Below are positions 45,810-55,273 of a stretch of DNA of 64,000 nucleotides, piece after piece. Each line of letters starts with the position of its first letter. Position 1 is the stretch's first letter. The notes beneath the pieces were generated by a model. It did no database searches and was not told the DNA's origin. It worked only from the letters and a program-made list of their open reading frames with translations. Where the stretch lies: assembly GCF_003114815.1 (NCBI RefSeq), contig NZ_BFAZ01000009.1, positions 1,710,663 to 1,774,662 on the forward strand. Direction: 5' to 3'. Position numbers and translations under genes: made by a program. The DNA comes from Leptospira ellinghausenii. Lineage in GTDB: Bacteria > Spirochaetota > Leptospiria > Leptospirales > Leptospiraceae.

Positions 45810-46256
45810 ATGAAACAATCCCTTGTCATTCCCATCCTACTTGCCTCTTTGCAATGTGCAAAAACGGTACAGGTAAAAAACCAAGAAAACCTTTTTGAAA
45901 ATTGTATGAAAACGTTCCAAGATGAACAAAAGTGCAAAGAATTTATGTCAAACTCTGTTAAGGATATGCAAACAGATGAAGAAAAACGAGAGGACGATCT
46001 TGCTAAGTTGACAAAAGAACAACTGGCTGGTCTTAAATTACGTAAGGAAATCAAGGATACCCTGCCTGGTAAAAACGGTAATTTTGTAAAAGAGTTTATT
46101 GGTGTACCAGATGAAATCAAAAGGGGAGGGGACAGAGAGTATTGGATTTATAAAAGACCACTTAGTAAATTTGATGGTGAATCTCTGCCAGATAAAGAAA
46201 TCACTGTGATCTTCAGAAGGTCCTTTGTTGAGAAGGTTGAACATAAAAAACCATAA
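45810..46256 (+). CDS. Small lipoprotein, 148 aa
   Basis: MKQSLVIPILLASLQC, then AKTVQV, is a signal with a lipobox. The body has a coiled Cys-containing region (NLFENCMKTFQDEQKCKEFM) and Lys/Glu-rich helices, then REYWIYKRPLSKFDG. The ribosome-binding site GGAGG lies six bases before the start. I do not recognise it. It is divergent from the MCP gene and convergent with the 46356 gene. Confidence 0.8.
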   Translation: MKQSLVIPILLASLQCAKTVQVKNQENLFENCMKTFQDEQKCKEFMSNSVKDMQTDEEKREDDLAKLTKEQLAGLKLRKEIKDTLPGKNGNFVKEFIGVPDEIKRGGDREYWIYKRPLSKFDGESLPDKEITVIFRRSFVEKVEHKKP

Positions 46257-46320
46257 GTGTCGTTGATTCATTTTTCTTTCGATCATGTATTATAAAGGGA
46301 ATGGTCAAATTGGAGGAAAT

Positions 46321-46344
46321 AGTCAGGAGTGTGATCTCCTGACT
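46321..46344. terminator. Hairpin between convergent genes
   Basis: AGTCAGGAG / CTCCTGACT (9-bp stem, six-base loop) lies between convergent lipoprotein genes. There is no strong U-tract on either strand, so its termination strength is uncertain. Confidence 0.5.
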
Positions 46345-46355
46345 GTAAGTAAGGT

Positions 46356-46826
46356 TTAGTAAACTAGGTATCCTTTCAAATCTACCGTAACTCCGGCAGT
46401 TGTCGTATACGAAGTGTTACATGCTGCAAAAGCACCAGCAAGAGCTTGTTGCGCAAGAGCGTAAGTGAATTGTGGTAAGTTACAAGGTTGCACTGTATCG
46501 TTTACTTTTTTAAGCACGCATTCTTTTAATGCATTTAGTTGCTCAGCAGTTTTCCCGTCCAGTTTGGTTAATGCACATCCTACCCCTGGGTTAAAGAATT
46601 CAGTTCCTCCCACACATGAGTTCGCAGCTGCATAAGTTCCCAAACAAATCCTTTGGACTTCATTGAAGCTGTTAGGGTTATTTGCCAAGTAAAGTAAGAT
46701 ACTTGGATCATCTTCCTTTTTAGCTCCTGACTCTGTGCAACCAACGAAGCTGGTTGCTAAAAGAAGAGCCAAAGAGATTCCAATCAAACTTGATTTCAAA
46801 GTTTTTTTATTCTGATTCATTTTCAT
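46356..46826 (-). CDS. Small lipoprotein, 156 aa
   Basis: The leader SSLIGISLALLLATSFVGC, then TESGAK, is a lipobox. The rest carries six cysteines, likely paired (RICLGTYAAANSCVGG, GCALTKLDG, LKECVLKK, QPCNLPQ, AACNTSY), and ends KGYLVY. It follows the BBP2 porin-like gene by four bases, so the two are co-transcribed and may work together at the outer membrane. The function is unknown. Confidence 0.8.
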   Translation of the reverse strand: MKMNQNKKTLKSSLIGISLALLLATSFVGCTESGAKKEDDPSILLYLANNPNSFNEVQRICLGTYAAANSCVGGTEFFNPGVGCALTKLDGKTAEQLNALKECVLKKVNDTVQPCNLPQFTYALAQQALAGAFAACNTSYTTTAGVTVDLKGYLVY

Positions 46827-46830
46827 CTCC

Positions 46831-48345
46831 TTAGAATTTTGCTACCATACCAACGATGATACCGTTTTGGTGAGACGCTGGTCTTCCAGATGTATCTACG
46901 AATTGTTGACCAGGACCCCAATCTCTTCTTAAATCCACTTTTACTTGGAGGTTCTCAGTGAGATCAAAAGTAGGTGTGAATGTTAATGTTTTGATTTGTC
47001 CATAGTTACTTGTTGCTCTTGCTCCGATAGAATCTTGGAATTTAAGATCGTAACGGTTTGTAGGAGTCACAGCAAACAATGGAGGGTTTACAGCGAGAGA
47101 TCCACCGTATCGTTTGTCATCCAAATACTCAAAACGGAAACCTAAAGCAAAGAAGTCAGTGAATTGATACTTCGCTTGCACTTGGTAAGTTTGGTAGATT
47201 CTTCTAACTCTGTTCTCACGAGACAGGTTGGTATCTGCAGTGAGACCAGCAGCAGTTAAACCTGCAGGTAAATCTGGAACAAGTCCTGGCAATGCTGCAT
47301 CTAACTTGTTTTTTGTGATCCCACCTGGCTCATATCCATAAGCTGCTGTGTTTGTTTGACCTGATCTATCACCATAAGTATAGTCAAAGATTGTCGTTAA
47401 CTTGTCAGTTGGCTTGTAGATCAAAATCAAGTTTTGGATCATCCAATGGTCTGTTTTGAAAGCAGATTGTTTTGGAAAAGACGTTCCAGTTGCTTGTTCT
47501 AAGTAGTAAAGGCTATTGTCTTGTCTACCTTTGATGTTGTCGTTTGCTTGTAATGTGTTCCATACAACTTGAAACTTATCAGGAACAACATCATACTTAA
47601 CTTGTGTTCCAATCGCTCTAGTAGGGTTTGGACCATCTGCATATGCATGTTGTTGTGTGCTTGTTAGACTTGATCCACCAGCAGCATCACCGTAAGGTGA
47701 TAAACCTACGTAACCAAATTGTTGTCCATTTCCTGTGTAACCAGTACCTTGTGCACTATTATAGAGATACAAACTTGTTGAAAGTCTGTCATTCACTTGT
47801 AAATTTGCACGAGCACCGGTGTGAATAAATGGGATTGTGTTGTAGAACACATATCCAATGGTATAAGCAATGTTATCTTTCGAGTCCAAGACTTCCAGTC
47901 CGATATGAGTTGCCATCTTACCGACATCTACTGTTAATCCCTTTAAGACTGGAAAGTATGCTGATACATAAGCTTGTTGTAACAATTGCATGTTATGGAG
48001 TGAGTTTGTTGTTTGGTATGGACGCTCTTGGTACATGTTGTTCTGTCCATTTTGCATATCCAGACGAAATCCCCAAGGGCTTTCCTTATCCGCTAACTTT
48101 TCCATAGAAAGTTTCACCGCATTTACAGCAAATTGTTTGTTGTATTGATGAAACGTTCCTGCTGTGTCCTGGGTTGCCCCTTGCCGGTTATTTGAAGTAT
48201 AGTTATAGTATACGTCCACATATCCGGAAAAATTTACCAACTCATACCAAGGCTTGTCTTTGTCCTTTTTTGCCTGAGCAAAAAGGGAAGCCTGGGAAAA
48301 TAAGGTAGCAACGATCGTCGCTAATAGAGTGTATTTATTTCTCAT
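46831..48345 (-). CDS. BBP2-family outer-membrane beta-barrel protein
   Basis: A 504-aa barrel protein. The signal TLLATIVATLFSQASLFA is followed by PWYELVNFSGYVDVYYNYTSNNRQG. The barrel alternates hydrophobic/polar strands (VKLSMEKLADKESPWGFRLDMQNG, GYVFYNTIPFIHTGARANLQVN) and ends GIIVGMVAKF with the terminal Phe of outer-membrane proteins. It is most like the BBP2/DUF1597 porin family. It probably forms a channel with unknown specificity. It starts an operon with the lipoprotein at 46356. Confidence 0.88.
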   Translation of the reverse strand: MRNKYTLLATIVATLFSQASLFAQAKKDKDKPWYELVNFSGYVDVYYNYTSNNRQGATQDTAGTFHQYNKQFAVNAVKLSMEKLADKESPWGFRLDMQNGQNNMYQERPYQTTNSLHNMQLLQQAYVSAYFPVLKGLTVDVGKMATHIGLEVLDSKDNIAYTIGYVFYNTIPFIHTGARANLQVNDRLSTSLYLYNSAQGTGYTGNGQQFGYVGLSPYGDAAGGSSLTSTQQHAYADGPNPTRAIGTQVKYDVVPDKFQVVWNTLQANDNIKGRQDNSLYYLEQATGTSFPKQSAFKTDHWMIQNLILIYKPTDKLTTIFDYTYGDRSGQTNTAAYGYEPGGITKNKLDAALPGLVPDLPAGLTAAGLTADTNLSRENRVRRIYQTYQVQAKYQFTDFFALGFRFEYLDDKRYGGSLAVNPPLFAVTPTNRYDLKFQDSIGARATSNYGQIKTLTFTPTFDLTENLQVKVDLRRDWGPGQQFVDTSGRPASHQNGIIVGMVAKF

Positions 48346-48524
48346 TTGCCATTTCTCCTATGTGAAGTTGATGTGCAAGTTGTGTACCAGGTTGGCAAGT
48401 GGTGAGGTTAGAATGGGAATAAAAAATGAGAAGTTTTGATTTTAGGTAAGAAAATCAGAAAAAAAAAGGAATTTTTGATTAAAAAGAGAACAAAACGTCC
48501 AAAGCCTTCATTACATTTCGAGAA

Positions 48525-49820
48525 TTATTTGGACAATTTGTTTATTAAATCAGCAGTATGTTGGATAAGTCTTAGATATTCATTTTCTTTAGGCGTTTGT
48601 AAAACGAGGTCCAAAAGTTGGTTTAACACCTCACCAAATTTAGTTTTTGGTAAGTATGGAAAATTTTCACTCAATTGGTTGCCGTTCATTGCCAAATCGG
48701 AAAGTAATAAGGGAGGATTTTTTTCCCAAATTGTGATCATCGTTTCGATTTGATCACCAAAAATTGGTTTTAATTTTTCATAAAAGTTACGATTCAATTC
48801 GTATCGATTCAAAAAATGTCGTTTAACGGGCGCTAAAAAATCTTTTTTAATCGTATACGATGAGAGAGAACTTGTATTCGCAATTTGATTCCATTTTAAC
48901 AACAAATCAAAAAACAAAATTGTATCTTTTATGTTTTGTCCAGAAAACTTGAGAGTACGTAAATGAGTTTCCAATTCTTTTAGTGTTAAGCTTGGTAAAA
49001 TCGAATAAAAAGCAAAGGCAAGTTGGAACCCAATCAAATCATTTGGAATTTGATTGAGCTTATAAAGAATCGTTTCGTTCGGTTTAAGATCTATTGGTAT
49101 AGTTGGAAGAAAAATCTGGAAAATATTTTCTTCTGCTAACAATTGAATCATTTTAGCAGGATTTTCACCTACAAATGATTTTAATATTTCGTCTTGGAAT
49201 CGTTCTAATGAAATTTTTTGAGTGATATGTTTCGTTTGATGGATTGCTTTTTTAGTTTCTTCTTCAATTGTAAAGTTAAGTGTGCTAGCAAAACGAAGGG
49301 CTCTAATTGGTCTTAATCCATCTTCTGAAAATCTTTGGATAGGGTTACCGATTGTTCGAATTGTTTGATTTTCTATATCAACTAAGCCTGAATGATCATC
49401 GATTAACTCTTCAGATTGAAGATCGAATGCTAAGGCATTCATTGTAAAATCTCTTCTTTTTAAATCTTCATGTAGCGTTGTACCAAATTCAACATGACCA
49501 GGTCTTCTACCATCCGTATAATCTTTATCGATACGATACGTTGTTACTTCGTAGTTTACCTTATCAATCACAATCGTTACCGTACCATGTTCGATGCCAG
49601 TATCTATAACAGTTCTGAATAACTTTTTAACTTGTTTTGGTTCAGCATTTGTAGTGAGATCATATTCTTTGGGAATTTTTTTCATTACCAAATCGCGAAC
49701 AGAACCACCTACCAAATAACATTCAAATCCTGAATTTTTTAAGGTAGAGTCGATGATCTCTAAATGATTTTTATGAAAGGTAGGAATGTAAGAGGAAAGG
49801 TTTACTGGCAATTTCGACAT
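48525..49820 (-). CDS. cca: CCA tRNA nucleotidyltransferase / poly(A) polymerase family
   Basis: A 431-aa enzyme adding CCA to tRNA 3' ends (class II). It has CYLVGGSVRDLVMKKIPKEYD near 35, then LTTNAEPKQVKKLFRTVID. GTTLHEDLKRRDFTMNALAFD near 145 and IRTIGNPIQRFSEDGLRPIRALRFAS near 170 are the head and neck motifs. A poly(A) polymerase cannot be ruled out by eye. It overlaps the Fur-family gene by 19 bases, so it is in the same operon. Confidence 0.9.
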   Translation of the reverse strand: MSKLPVNLSSYIPTFHKNHLEIIDSTLKNSGFECYLVGGSVRDLVMKKIPKEYDLTTNAEPKQVKKLFRTVIDTGIEHGTVTIVIDKVNYEVTTYRIDKDYTDGRRPGHVEFGTTLHEDLKRRDFTMNALAFDLQSEELIDDHSGLVDIENQTIRTIGNPIQRFSEDGLRPIRALRFASTLNFTIEEETKKAIHQTKHITQKISLERFQDEILKSFVGENPAKMIQLLAEENIFQIFLPTIPIDLKPNETILYKLNQIPNDLIGFQLAFAFYSILPSLTLKELETHLRTLKFSGQNIKDTILFFDLLLKWNQIANTSSLSSYTIKKDFLAPVKRHFLNRYELNRNFYEKLKPIFGDQIETMITIWEKNPPLLLSDLAMNGNQLSENFPYLPKTKFGEVLNQLLDLVLQTPKENEYLRLIQHTADLINKLSK

Positions 49821-50224
49821 TTGCCTCGAAAAACAATTTCAACTGATTCTGTTGTAAAACCTTTTAGTTGTTTTGATGAAGGCATACCATTCCAAGGATC
49901 ATCGATACACTCAATTTTTCCGCAAACATTACAGATCAAATGGCCATGCGCAAAAGATACAACATGATTCCCATCCGATTTCAATTCAAAATAAGTCACA
50001 CGATCAGCGGAATGCAGAGAGTTGAGTAGATTTTTTTCTTCTAAATCAGATAATGCACGATAGATAGTAACTCGATCCCAAGATTCTTCTTTCGGAAGTT
50101 TTTCCATGATTTCTTGGTGGTTGAGTGGTCTTTGGGATCCTTGTAAGATCGATAAAACTTGTTCTCTGTTTTTCGTAACCTTGAGTCCAATTTTTTTGAG
50201 AATTTGAGAAGGATCGCCAGCCAT
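49802..50224 (-). CDS. Fur-family metal-responsive regulator
   Basis: A 140-aa regulator: QILKKIGLKVTKNREQVLSIL, the winged helix with LPKEESWDRVTIYRALSDLEEKNLL, and metal-binding HGHLICNVCGKIECIDD near 95, plus CRNC at the C-terminus. The CxxC pairs suggest structural zinc as in Fur/Zur/PerR; the metal or peroxide specificity cannot be told. The gene overlaps cca. A short gap separates it from the lipoprotein gene at 50258. Confidence 0.93.
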   Translation of the reverse strand: MAGDPSQILKKIGLKVTKNREQVLSILQGSQRPLNHQEIMEKLPKEESWDRVTIYRALSDLEEKNLLNSLHSADRVTYFELKSDGNHVVSFAHGHLICNVCGKIECIDDPWNGMPSSKQLKGFTTESVEIVFRGKCRNCQ

Positions 50225-50257
50225 ATAAAATGGTTATCGCAAAATGGCAGAGATTGT

Positions 50258-50617
50258 CTATTCTAAAATCACACTCGATTTCCAGATTTCCCAATAACGG
50301 ATCCCCATTTGTGTATGTACTTTTAAAAATTCTTCGATTTCTTTCCCTTTGGATTTCTCAATGATAACTGGTGCAATTCCTAAGTCTAGTCTACGATTGA
50401 TGATGGAATCAATTTCCTCTTTCGCTTTTTTTGTAACCTCGTTACATTCTAACTCTCTTTCCTTTAGATGGACTTTATTTTGTTCACAAAATATCGCAGA
50501 CTGATAGATAGTTCCCTCTTCTAAAATTTTATCCAATTGTTTTGTATAGGAAGGATTACATCCTAATGCCATCCAAAAGGAAAGTAGTAGTACAAATTGT
50601 TGAATTTGAGTTTTCAT
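50258..50617 (-). CDS. Small lipoprotein, 119 aa
   Basis: MKTQIQQFVLLLSFWMALGC, then NPSYTK, is a clean lipobox. The body is mostly charged helix (LDKILEEGTIYQSAIFCEQNK, VTKKAKEEIDSIINRRLDLG), ending YWEIWKSSVILE. It is unrecognised. It overlaps the RNase H-like gene by four bases and precedes the Fur gene, so it is part of a four-gene operon. Confidence 0.78.
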   Translation of the reverse strand: MKTQIQQFVLLLSFWMALGCNPSYTKQLDKILEEGTIYQSAIFCEQNKVHLKERELECNEVTKKAKEEIDSIINRRLDLGIAPVIIEKSKGKEIEEFLKVHTQMGIRYWEIWKSSVILE

Positions 50618-51027
50618 CCTTTGTTGTCTTGCGCAAGATTTGCAAGTTGGTCAGCGCGTGCATTTTGTTCGCGCGGTATATATTGAATTTCAAAACTATC
50701 AAATGAATTTCTGAGTTGGTCGCATTTATTTTTAAATACTAAAAGATCTTTGTTTTTGACTTTGTATTCGCCTTTCATCTGTTTTACGACAAGTTCCGAA
50801 TCCAATCTAAACTTTATTTTTTTGATATTTTGTTTGATTGCTTCTTCCATACCTCGAAATAAGGCATTCCATTCTGCAATATTGTTAGTAGCATTTCCAA
50901 TCTTTTCAGATAGGGACAAAAATTCATTCCCATCATTATCTTGAAAGGAAACTCCTATTGCAGCTGGACCAGGATTTCCACGGGAACTTCCATCACAATA
51001 AACAAAAGTCGTATCTTTAGAGGACAT
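50614..51027 (-). CDS. Ribonuclease HI family protein
   Basis: A 137-aa RNase H-fold protein. The metal-binding acidic residues are in FVYCDGSSRGNPGPAAIG near 15, NNIAEWNALFRGMEEA near 52, RLDSELVVKQMKG near 78, and NARADQLANLA near the end. This is the short RnhA/RBD-like form that removes RNA from RNA-DNA hybrids. ATG 51027 starts next to the core; the frame is open to 51075. It overlaps the lipoprotein gene. Copy B of the GC-rich element lies in the divergent region upstream. Confidence 0.9.
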   Translation of the reverse strand: MSSKDTTFVYCDGSSRGNPGPAAIGVSFQDNDGNEFLSLSEKIGNATNNIAEWNALFRGMEEAIKQNIKKIKFRLDSELVVKQMKGEYKVKNKDLLVFKNKCDQLRNSFDSFEIQYIPREQNARADQLANLAQDNKG

Positions 51028-51143
51028 ATAGCCGACATGATTTTTGATTACGAAACTATCACCAATCAAAAACATGAACCTCTTTGAAAAAAAAAATCTT
51101 AGAAATTGAATTAAAGAGGACTTTTTCGGTAGGTATGTTATAT

Positions 51144-51213
51144 GGAGCGTATTGGGTGGCGGGTGGATAACCCCACCCAGTCTCTAGTAGGGCGGGGAAG
51201 TCTACCCAAAAAG
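51144..51213 (-). repeat. GC-rich dispersed hairpin element, copy B
   Basis: On the minus strand it reads ACTTCCCCGCCC, then CTGGGTGGGGTTATCCACCC and GCCACCCAATACGCTCC. The last 37 bases match copy C with one difference. It occupies the divergent gap between the RNase H gene and the methylase gene, where it could affect both promoters. Confidence 0.82.
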
Positions 51214-51235
51214 CCCGCCAAATAAGGAAATAACC

Positions 51236-52222
51236 ATGACGGAACGAGGATTAGGTGCCCTCATAATGTTTGAAAATCGCCTTCGCAAATTAAAAAAAGA
51301 GCGCGAAAAATGGGCGAAACGCGAAAATATAGAATGTTATCGGATCTATTCTGAAGACATACCCCAAGTTGCGTGTATATTGGATCGATATCCAAATGGA
51401 TTTGTTTTGTATGATAAAAGTTCGTTACGATTCCAAGCAGAAGCAGACCACGAAGAACGATTTGCACAAATTGCCGGAATTGTGAAAAATGTATTTCAAA
51501 TATCAGGTGATACTCTTTTTTTAAAAAGTCGTAGGAAACAAAAAGGCACCGATCAATACGAAAAAATAGCAATTGAAGGGAATGATCATTGGGTAAAGGA
51601 AGCTAACTTAGAATTCCGAATCAATCTTTCTGATTATTTAGACACAGGATTATTTTTAGACCATCGAATTACGCGGAAATGGTTAAAAGAAAAATCAAGG
51701 AATAAATCTGTTCTTAATTTATTTTCATACACTGGTGCGTTTTCCGTATACGCTGCGTCAGGTGGTGCAATTAAGACAAAAAGTATAGATCTTTCAAAAA
51801 CATATTGTGAATGGGCGAATCAAAATTTACAACGAAATGGCTTTACTGGTCAGAATCATCAAATTATCAATGCTGACATATTGCAATGGTTAGAAGGTGA
51901 AGCTAAAAACCCTAACCGAGAAAGGTATGATTTAATTTTCCTTGATCCACCAACATTCTCAAATAGTAAAAAAATGTACGAAGAATGGGATGTGCAAACT
52001 AAACATAGAAATATACTTCTATTATTGCTAACAAAATTTCTAACCGATCACGGCGAAATTTGGTTCTCAACTAATTTTCGTAAGTTTAAAATGGAAGTTG
52101 AAGAAGAGGAATGGAAGGAAAGAGGGTATCTATGTATAAATCGTACATTGGAATCGATACCACCAGACTTTAGGGACCAAAAGATCCACCAATTATTTTG
52201 TATCGTACCAATCTCGAAATAA
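51236..52222 (+). CDS. Stand-alone RlmK-like 23S rRNA methyltransferase
   Basis: A 328-aa SAM enzyme matching the RlmK half of the fused RlmKL. The N-terminus NRLRKLKKEREKWAKRENIECYRIYSEDIP is a typical start. The SAM-binding site is VLNLFSYTGAFSVYAASGGA near 155, and DLIFLDPPTFSNSKKM near 230 carries the catalytic DPPxF. In gamma-proteobacteria it makes m7G2069. The N-terminal THUMP/RlmL part is absent here. An AAGGA ribosome-binding site precedes ATG 51236. Confidence 0.88.
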   Translation: MTERGLGALIMFENRLRKLKKEREKWAKRENIECYRIYSEDIPQVACILDRYPNGFVLYDKSSLRFQAEADHEERFAQIAGIVKNVFQISGDTLFLKSRRKQKGTDQYEKIAIEGNDHWVKEANLEFRINLSDYLDTGLFLDHRITRKWLKEKSRNKSVLNLFSYTGAFSVYAASGGAIKTKSIDLSKTYCEWANQNLQRNGFTGQNHQIINADILQWLEGEAKNPNRERYDLIFLDPPTFSNSKKMYEEWDVQTKHRNILLLLLTKFLTDHGEIWFSTNFRKFKMEVEEEEWKERGYLCINRTLESIPPDFRDQKIHQLFCIVPISK

Positions 52223-52229
52223 CCTCATC

Positions 52230-52973
52230 TCATGATTGGTTGACAAATGGATCGATTCTTTCTGCTAAAATTCTGCGATTTTCACCAGATTGTAAGGATA
52301 AAATTCCTCTCATGATCGCCTGACGTTCGTTACTTTCTCGTTTTGCAACTACTTTTAATTGATTGGAAATAGGTAACAAAATTAAATTTGCAAAGGAAAT
52401 ACCATAAAATGTTGCAATAAAAGCAGTAGCAATTCCTTGGCCAAGTACTTTCGTTCCACCATCCAAATTTTCTAGAACCGTTACTAGTCCCAGGACGGTT
52501 CCAATGATTCCGATGGTAGGGGAAAAACCAGCTGCTGTTTCAAAGACTCTTGCAGACTTTAAATCTTCTTTCTCCTTTTCTTCATGTGCTTCCCAAAGGA
52601 TTTCTTCAATCGTTCTTGGATCAGAGCCATCTACTATCAATTGTATTCCTTTTTGTAAAAATGGGTTATCCAATTTTTTGGATTCATCTTCGAGAGAAAG
52701 TAATCCATCTTTCCTTGCTTTTTCCCAAAATCGAAAGAATAAAAGTTTTAAATCTGTTTCTCTCCGTTTTTGCAATGCAAATCGAGTATCCCGAATGGCT
52801 TTTGAAATTTGTGAAATAGAAAAAGATGCAAAAGTAGCACCTAACGTTCCACCTACGATAAGAAACATAGCTGGGATATGGAAAAATGATCGTAATGATG
52901 CACCTTCAATTAAGATCGCAACAAAAACGGATAAAATTGCTGCGAGGATACCGAGTAATGTAGAATGGATCAT
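52230..52973 (-). CDS. motA: Flagellar motor stator protein MotA
   Basis: A 247-aa four-span membrane protein. LLGILAAILSVFVAILIEGASLRSF is the first span, IPAMFLIVGGTLGATFASF the second. A cytoplasmic loop of about 100 charged residues (RRETDLKLLFFRFWEKARKDGL) follows. AGFSPTIGIIGTVLGLVTVL near 160 and LGQGIATAFIATFYGISFANLILLPI near 185 are the third and fourth spans with the conserved proton-path residues. No motB gene is next to it in the window. It ends four bases before overlap with the large membrane protein gene. Confidence 0.9.
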   Translation of the reverse strand: MIHSTLLGILAAILSVFVAILIEGASLRSFFHIPAMFLIVGGTLGATFASFSISQISKAIRDTRFALQKRRETDLKLLFFRFWEKARKDGLLSLEDESKKLDNPFLQKGIQLIVDGSDPRTIEEILWEAHEEKEKEDLKSARVFETAAGFSPTIGIIGTVLGLVTVLENLDGGTKVLGQGIATAFIATFYGISFANLILLPISNQLKVVAKRESNERQAIMRGILSLQSGENRRILAERIDPFVNQS

Positions 52974-55153
52974 TGGATTCTTGCCTCTTTTGCGTCTGGT
53001 CGTATACTGATACGTCTAAATGAGTCTTTTTTTTCAATTACTTCATTTTTCAATCGTTCCCAAATCACTGAATTGGGATTTTCTCTTAAACGTGTAGAAA
53101 TAATAGGTTCTACTTCTTTCCAGTTTTCTTGGTTGATGTATAACCTAACTCTAGCTAGTTCAAGTTCATTTGCTTGTTCAATTTGATTATTTGTTCTATA
53201 ATACTTTTCTAAAAATCCCATTGTTTTTAAAGCATTGTTCCAGTCTCCTAAAGATTCAAACATAGGAATGAGAGAATTCCAAGCAAACTCTTGGAACTCT
53301 GAATCAATACTCAAATCTTCAAGGATTGGGATGTATTCTGCTTCAGGTGTTGTGAATTTTAAACTATTAAATGCAATTCTAAGTAAATCTGGTTTCGGTG
53401 ATTCAAATTTTCTTGCATATGCAATTGCATCTAAACTTAATTTATTTTGGCCAATATTATGATAAAATTTTGCATATGCTGCAAACGATTCATAGTATAA
53501 ATGTTTAATCTCGAATGCGTCTTTTCTTAAATCACCTGAAGAATATTTTAAAACAGAATCCAAGTGGTTCACTACTTCTTGGAAAGAAGCATTATCAAGT
53601 TTTTCATGAAAATACTTTAATTTCCAATCATTTGGAAGTGTTGGTGCAAATGTAATTTTTTGACTTAAATAGTTCGGATAGTATATATCAAAATTCCAAT
53701 ATGATTTTCTACTAAGTAATGACAGTGCATTGATATGATGGAATTGATTGGTTTTGTTTCTAGTCGTAATGATTAAAAACGGATGATTTTCTTCACTTAA
53801 CCTTTCAATATAAGATATGATTTGTGATTGGTTAGAACTCAATCCCAATACAACGATTTTATCTTTGATTTCTGATCTTTTTGGTAAAAAAGGATTGGAA
53901 GGAAAAGGTAAAACAGATTTGTAAAAAATATATTCTTCTTCATTAAAATTTAGATTTGTGATGGCAAATGGGATCGGATCAAAATTCTCTTTTTTTGAAA
54001 AAGGTGAGTTTGTTCGGATTGTAGGTGGAGAAAAAAAGAAGATCACTATTAAAATTGCGCCAGCTAACATTAGAATGCGAGGCAATCTGACAATATGTTT
54101 TTGCAATAAATAAGGATAAACCAAAACAGGAACAAACAAAAGAGCAGTAAATGTGCGAATTCCCATTGGTAAATTCCAAAAATATAAAAGGAACGAAAGT
54201 CCCAAGTATATTCCTGTTTCCATACCAATCATCATATATTCTTTGTAAGGTGTTTTGTTTGGTTTAAAAAAACCAACGATTGTTCCTCCAATGATGCAAA
54301 GTGCAATGTAAAATGAACTCCAATAGGTTTGGTAAATAAAGAAGAAAAAAGCAAACAACAAGGCAACTCTTCCTATTAAGAACACTGCTTTTGTTTCTTT
54401 TTTTAATCCACCTAATAGTGATAATACTCTTCCGAAAGTCACGGAGAATGATATAGAAAGTATTAAAGGTATTTTGGGTCCTGGTTGGAAATATAAATGG
54501 AGAATACAATATGCAATGAGTAAGGATAAACTTGATCGATAAAAAGGCGAAAATAAAGGGTGTTTCCCAATTTTTGATCTAATTTTATAAAACTTACTAG
54601 AGATTGGATTTTGTTGGAATAAAGTGCTAAAAAAATAAAACGACAATAGTATATATAATATGGCTAAAAGTATTTTTATCGAATAGTTTTGGTTAGGTTC
54701 AAAAAGGGAGTAAAAAGTAAATACAGTTACTCCTAAAGTAAAACTCAAAAACCTGAAGTCACGTAAGGATCCGCCATAAATTCCAACTGAAAAAGCAGAT
54801 AAGATTCCACCAATCAAAACTAATTCGAAGGAAAAGATATAATCGATTAAGAATTCGGAAGTGTTCCCCAATAAAAGCCAAATCACTTGACCGATTGCAA
54901 GTGTTAGTAGTGCCAAACTGAAGGTAAATGGAAAGTTTTGTTTGTATTTCCTATAAATAAACCCAGCTGCAAAAAAAATAGCAATTAACGCTTGTAAGAT
55001 GGGATAGGCTGTATCTGTCCTATCAATTAAAGATAATTCTGACCCAGCAACATAAAAGAACAGAGACAAAACATAACCTATCGAGAGGCTAAGGCTAAAT
55101 TCGAGAGAAGGGAAGAGGCCGGTTTCCCAGAATCGTTTCCATTGAGAATCCAT
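52970..55153 (-). CDS. Large membrane protein with periplasmic or cytoplasmic helical-repeat C-terminus
   Basis: A 727-aa protein. Residues about 15-400 hold twelve or so membrane spans (YPILQALIAIFFAAGFIYR, FTLGVTVFTFYSLF, ILMLAGAILIVIFFFSP). The C-terminal 320 residues contain charged helices with TPR-like spacing (NIGQNKLSLDAIAYARKFE, LGDWNNALKTMGFLEKYY, LARVRLYINQENWKEVEP). I do not recognise it. It overlaps motA by four bases, so the two are translationally coupled; it may be a motor-associated or envelope protein, but this is only context. Confidence 0.82.
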   Translation of the reverse strand: MDSQWKRFWETGLFPSLEFSLSLSIGYVLSLFFYVAGSELSLIDRTDTAYPILQALIAIFFAAGFIYRKYKQNFPFTFSLALLTLAIGQVIWLLLGNTSEFLIDYIFSFELVLIGGILSAFSVGIYGGSLRDFRFLSFTLGVTVFTFYSLFEPNQNYSIKILLAILYILLSFYFFSTLFQQNPISSKFYKIRSKIGKHPLFSPFYRSSLSLLIAYCILHLYFQPGPKIPLILSISFSVTFGRVLSLLGGLKKETKAVFLIGRVALLFAFFFFIYQTYWSSFYIALCIIGGTIVGFFKPNKTPYKEYMMIGMETGIYLGLSFLLYFWNLPMGIRTFTALLFVPVLVYPYLLQKHIVRLPRILMLAGAILIVIFFFSPPTIRTNSPFSKKENFDPIPFAITNLNFNEEEYIFYKSVLPFPSNPFLPKRSEIKDKIVVLGLSSNQSQIISYIERLSEENHPFLIITTRNKTNQFHHINALSLLSRKSYWNFDIYYPNYLSQKITFAPTLPNDWKLKYFHEKLDNASFQEVVNHLDSVLKYSSGDLRKDAFEIKHLYYESFAAYAKFYHNIGQNKLSLDAIAYARKFESPKPDLLRIAFNSLKFTTPEAEYIPILEDLSIDSEFQEFAWNSLIPMFESLGDWNNALKTMGFLEKYYRTNNQIEQANELELARVRLYINQENWKEVEPIISTRLRENPNSVIWERLKNEVIEKKDSFRRISIRPDAKEARIQ

Positions 55154-55273
55154 AGAATTGCAACCAATGTTGTGGTATGGGCCTTGATCGCAAACGAAAG
55201 AAATTCTATTTTTATTTGGCGGTGCACAAAATGTTTGACCAAAACACCCTATTTGTCGATTTTGACTATAACT

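Noticed and set aside
48425..48500. A-rich hairpin after the BBP2 gene region (TGATTTT / AAAATCA)
   Set aside because: The T-run precedes the stem on the minus strand and no U-tract follows on the plus strand, so it is not a convincing terminator.
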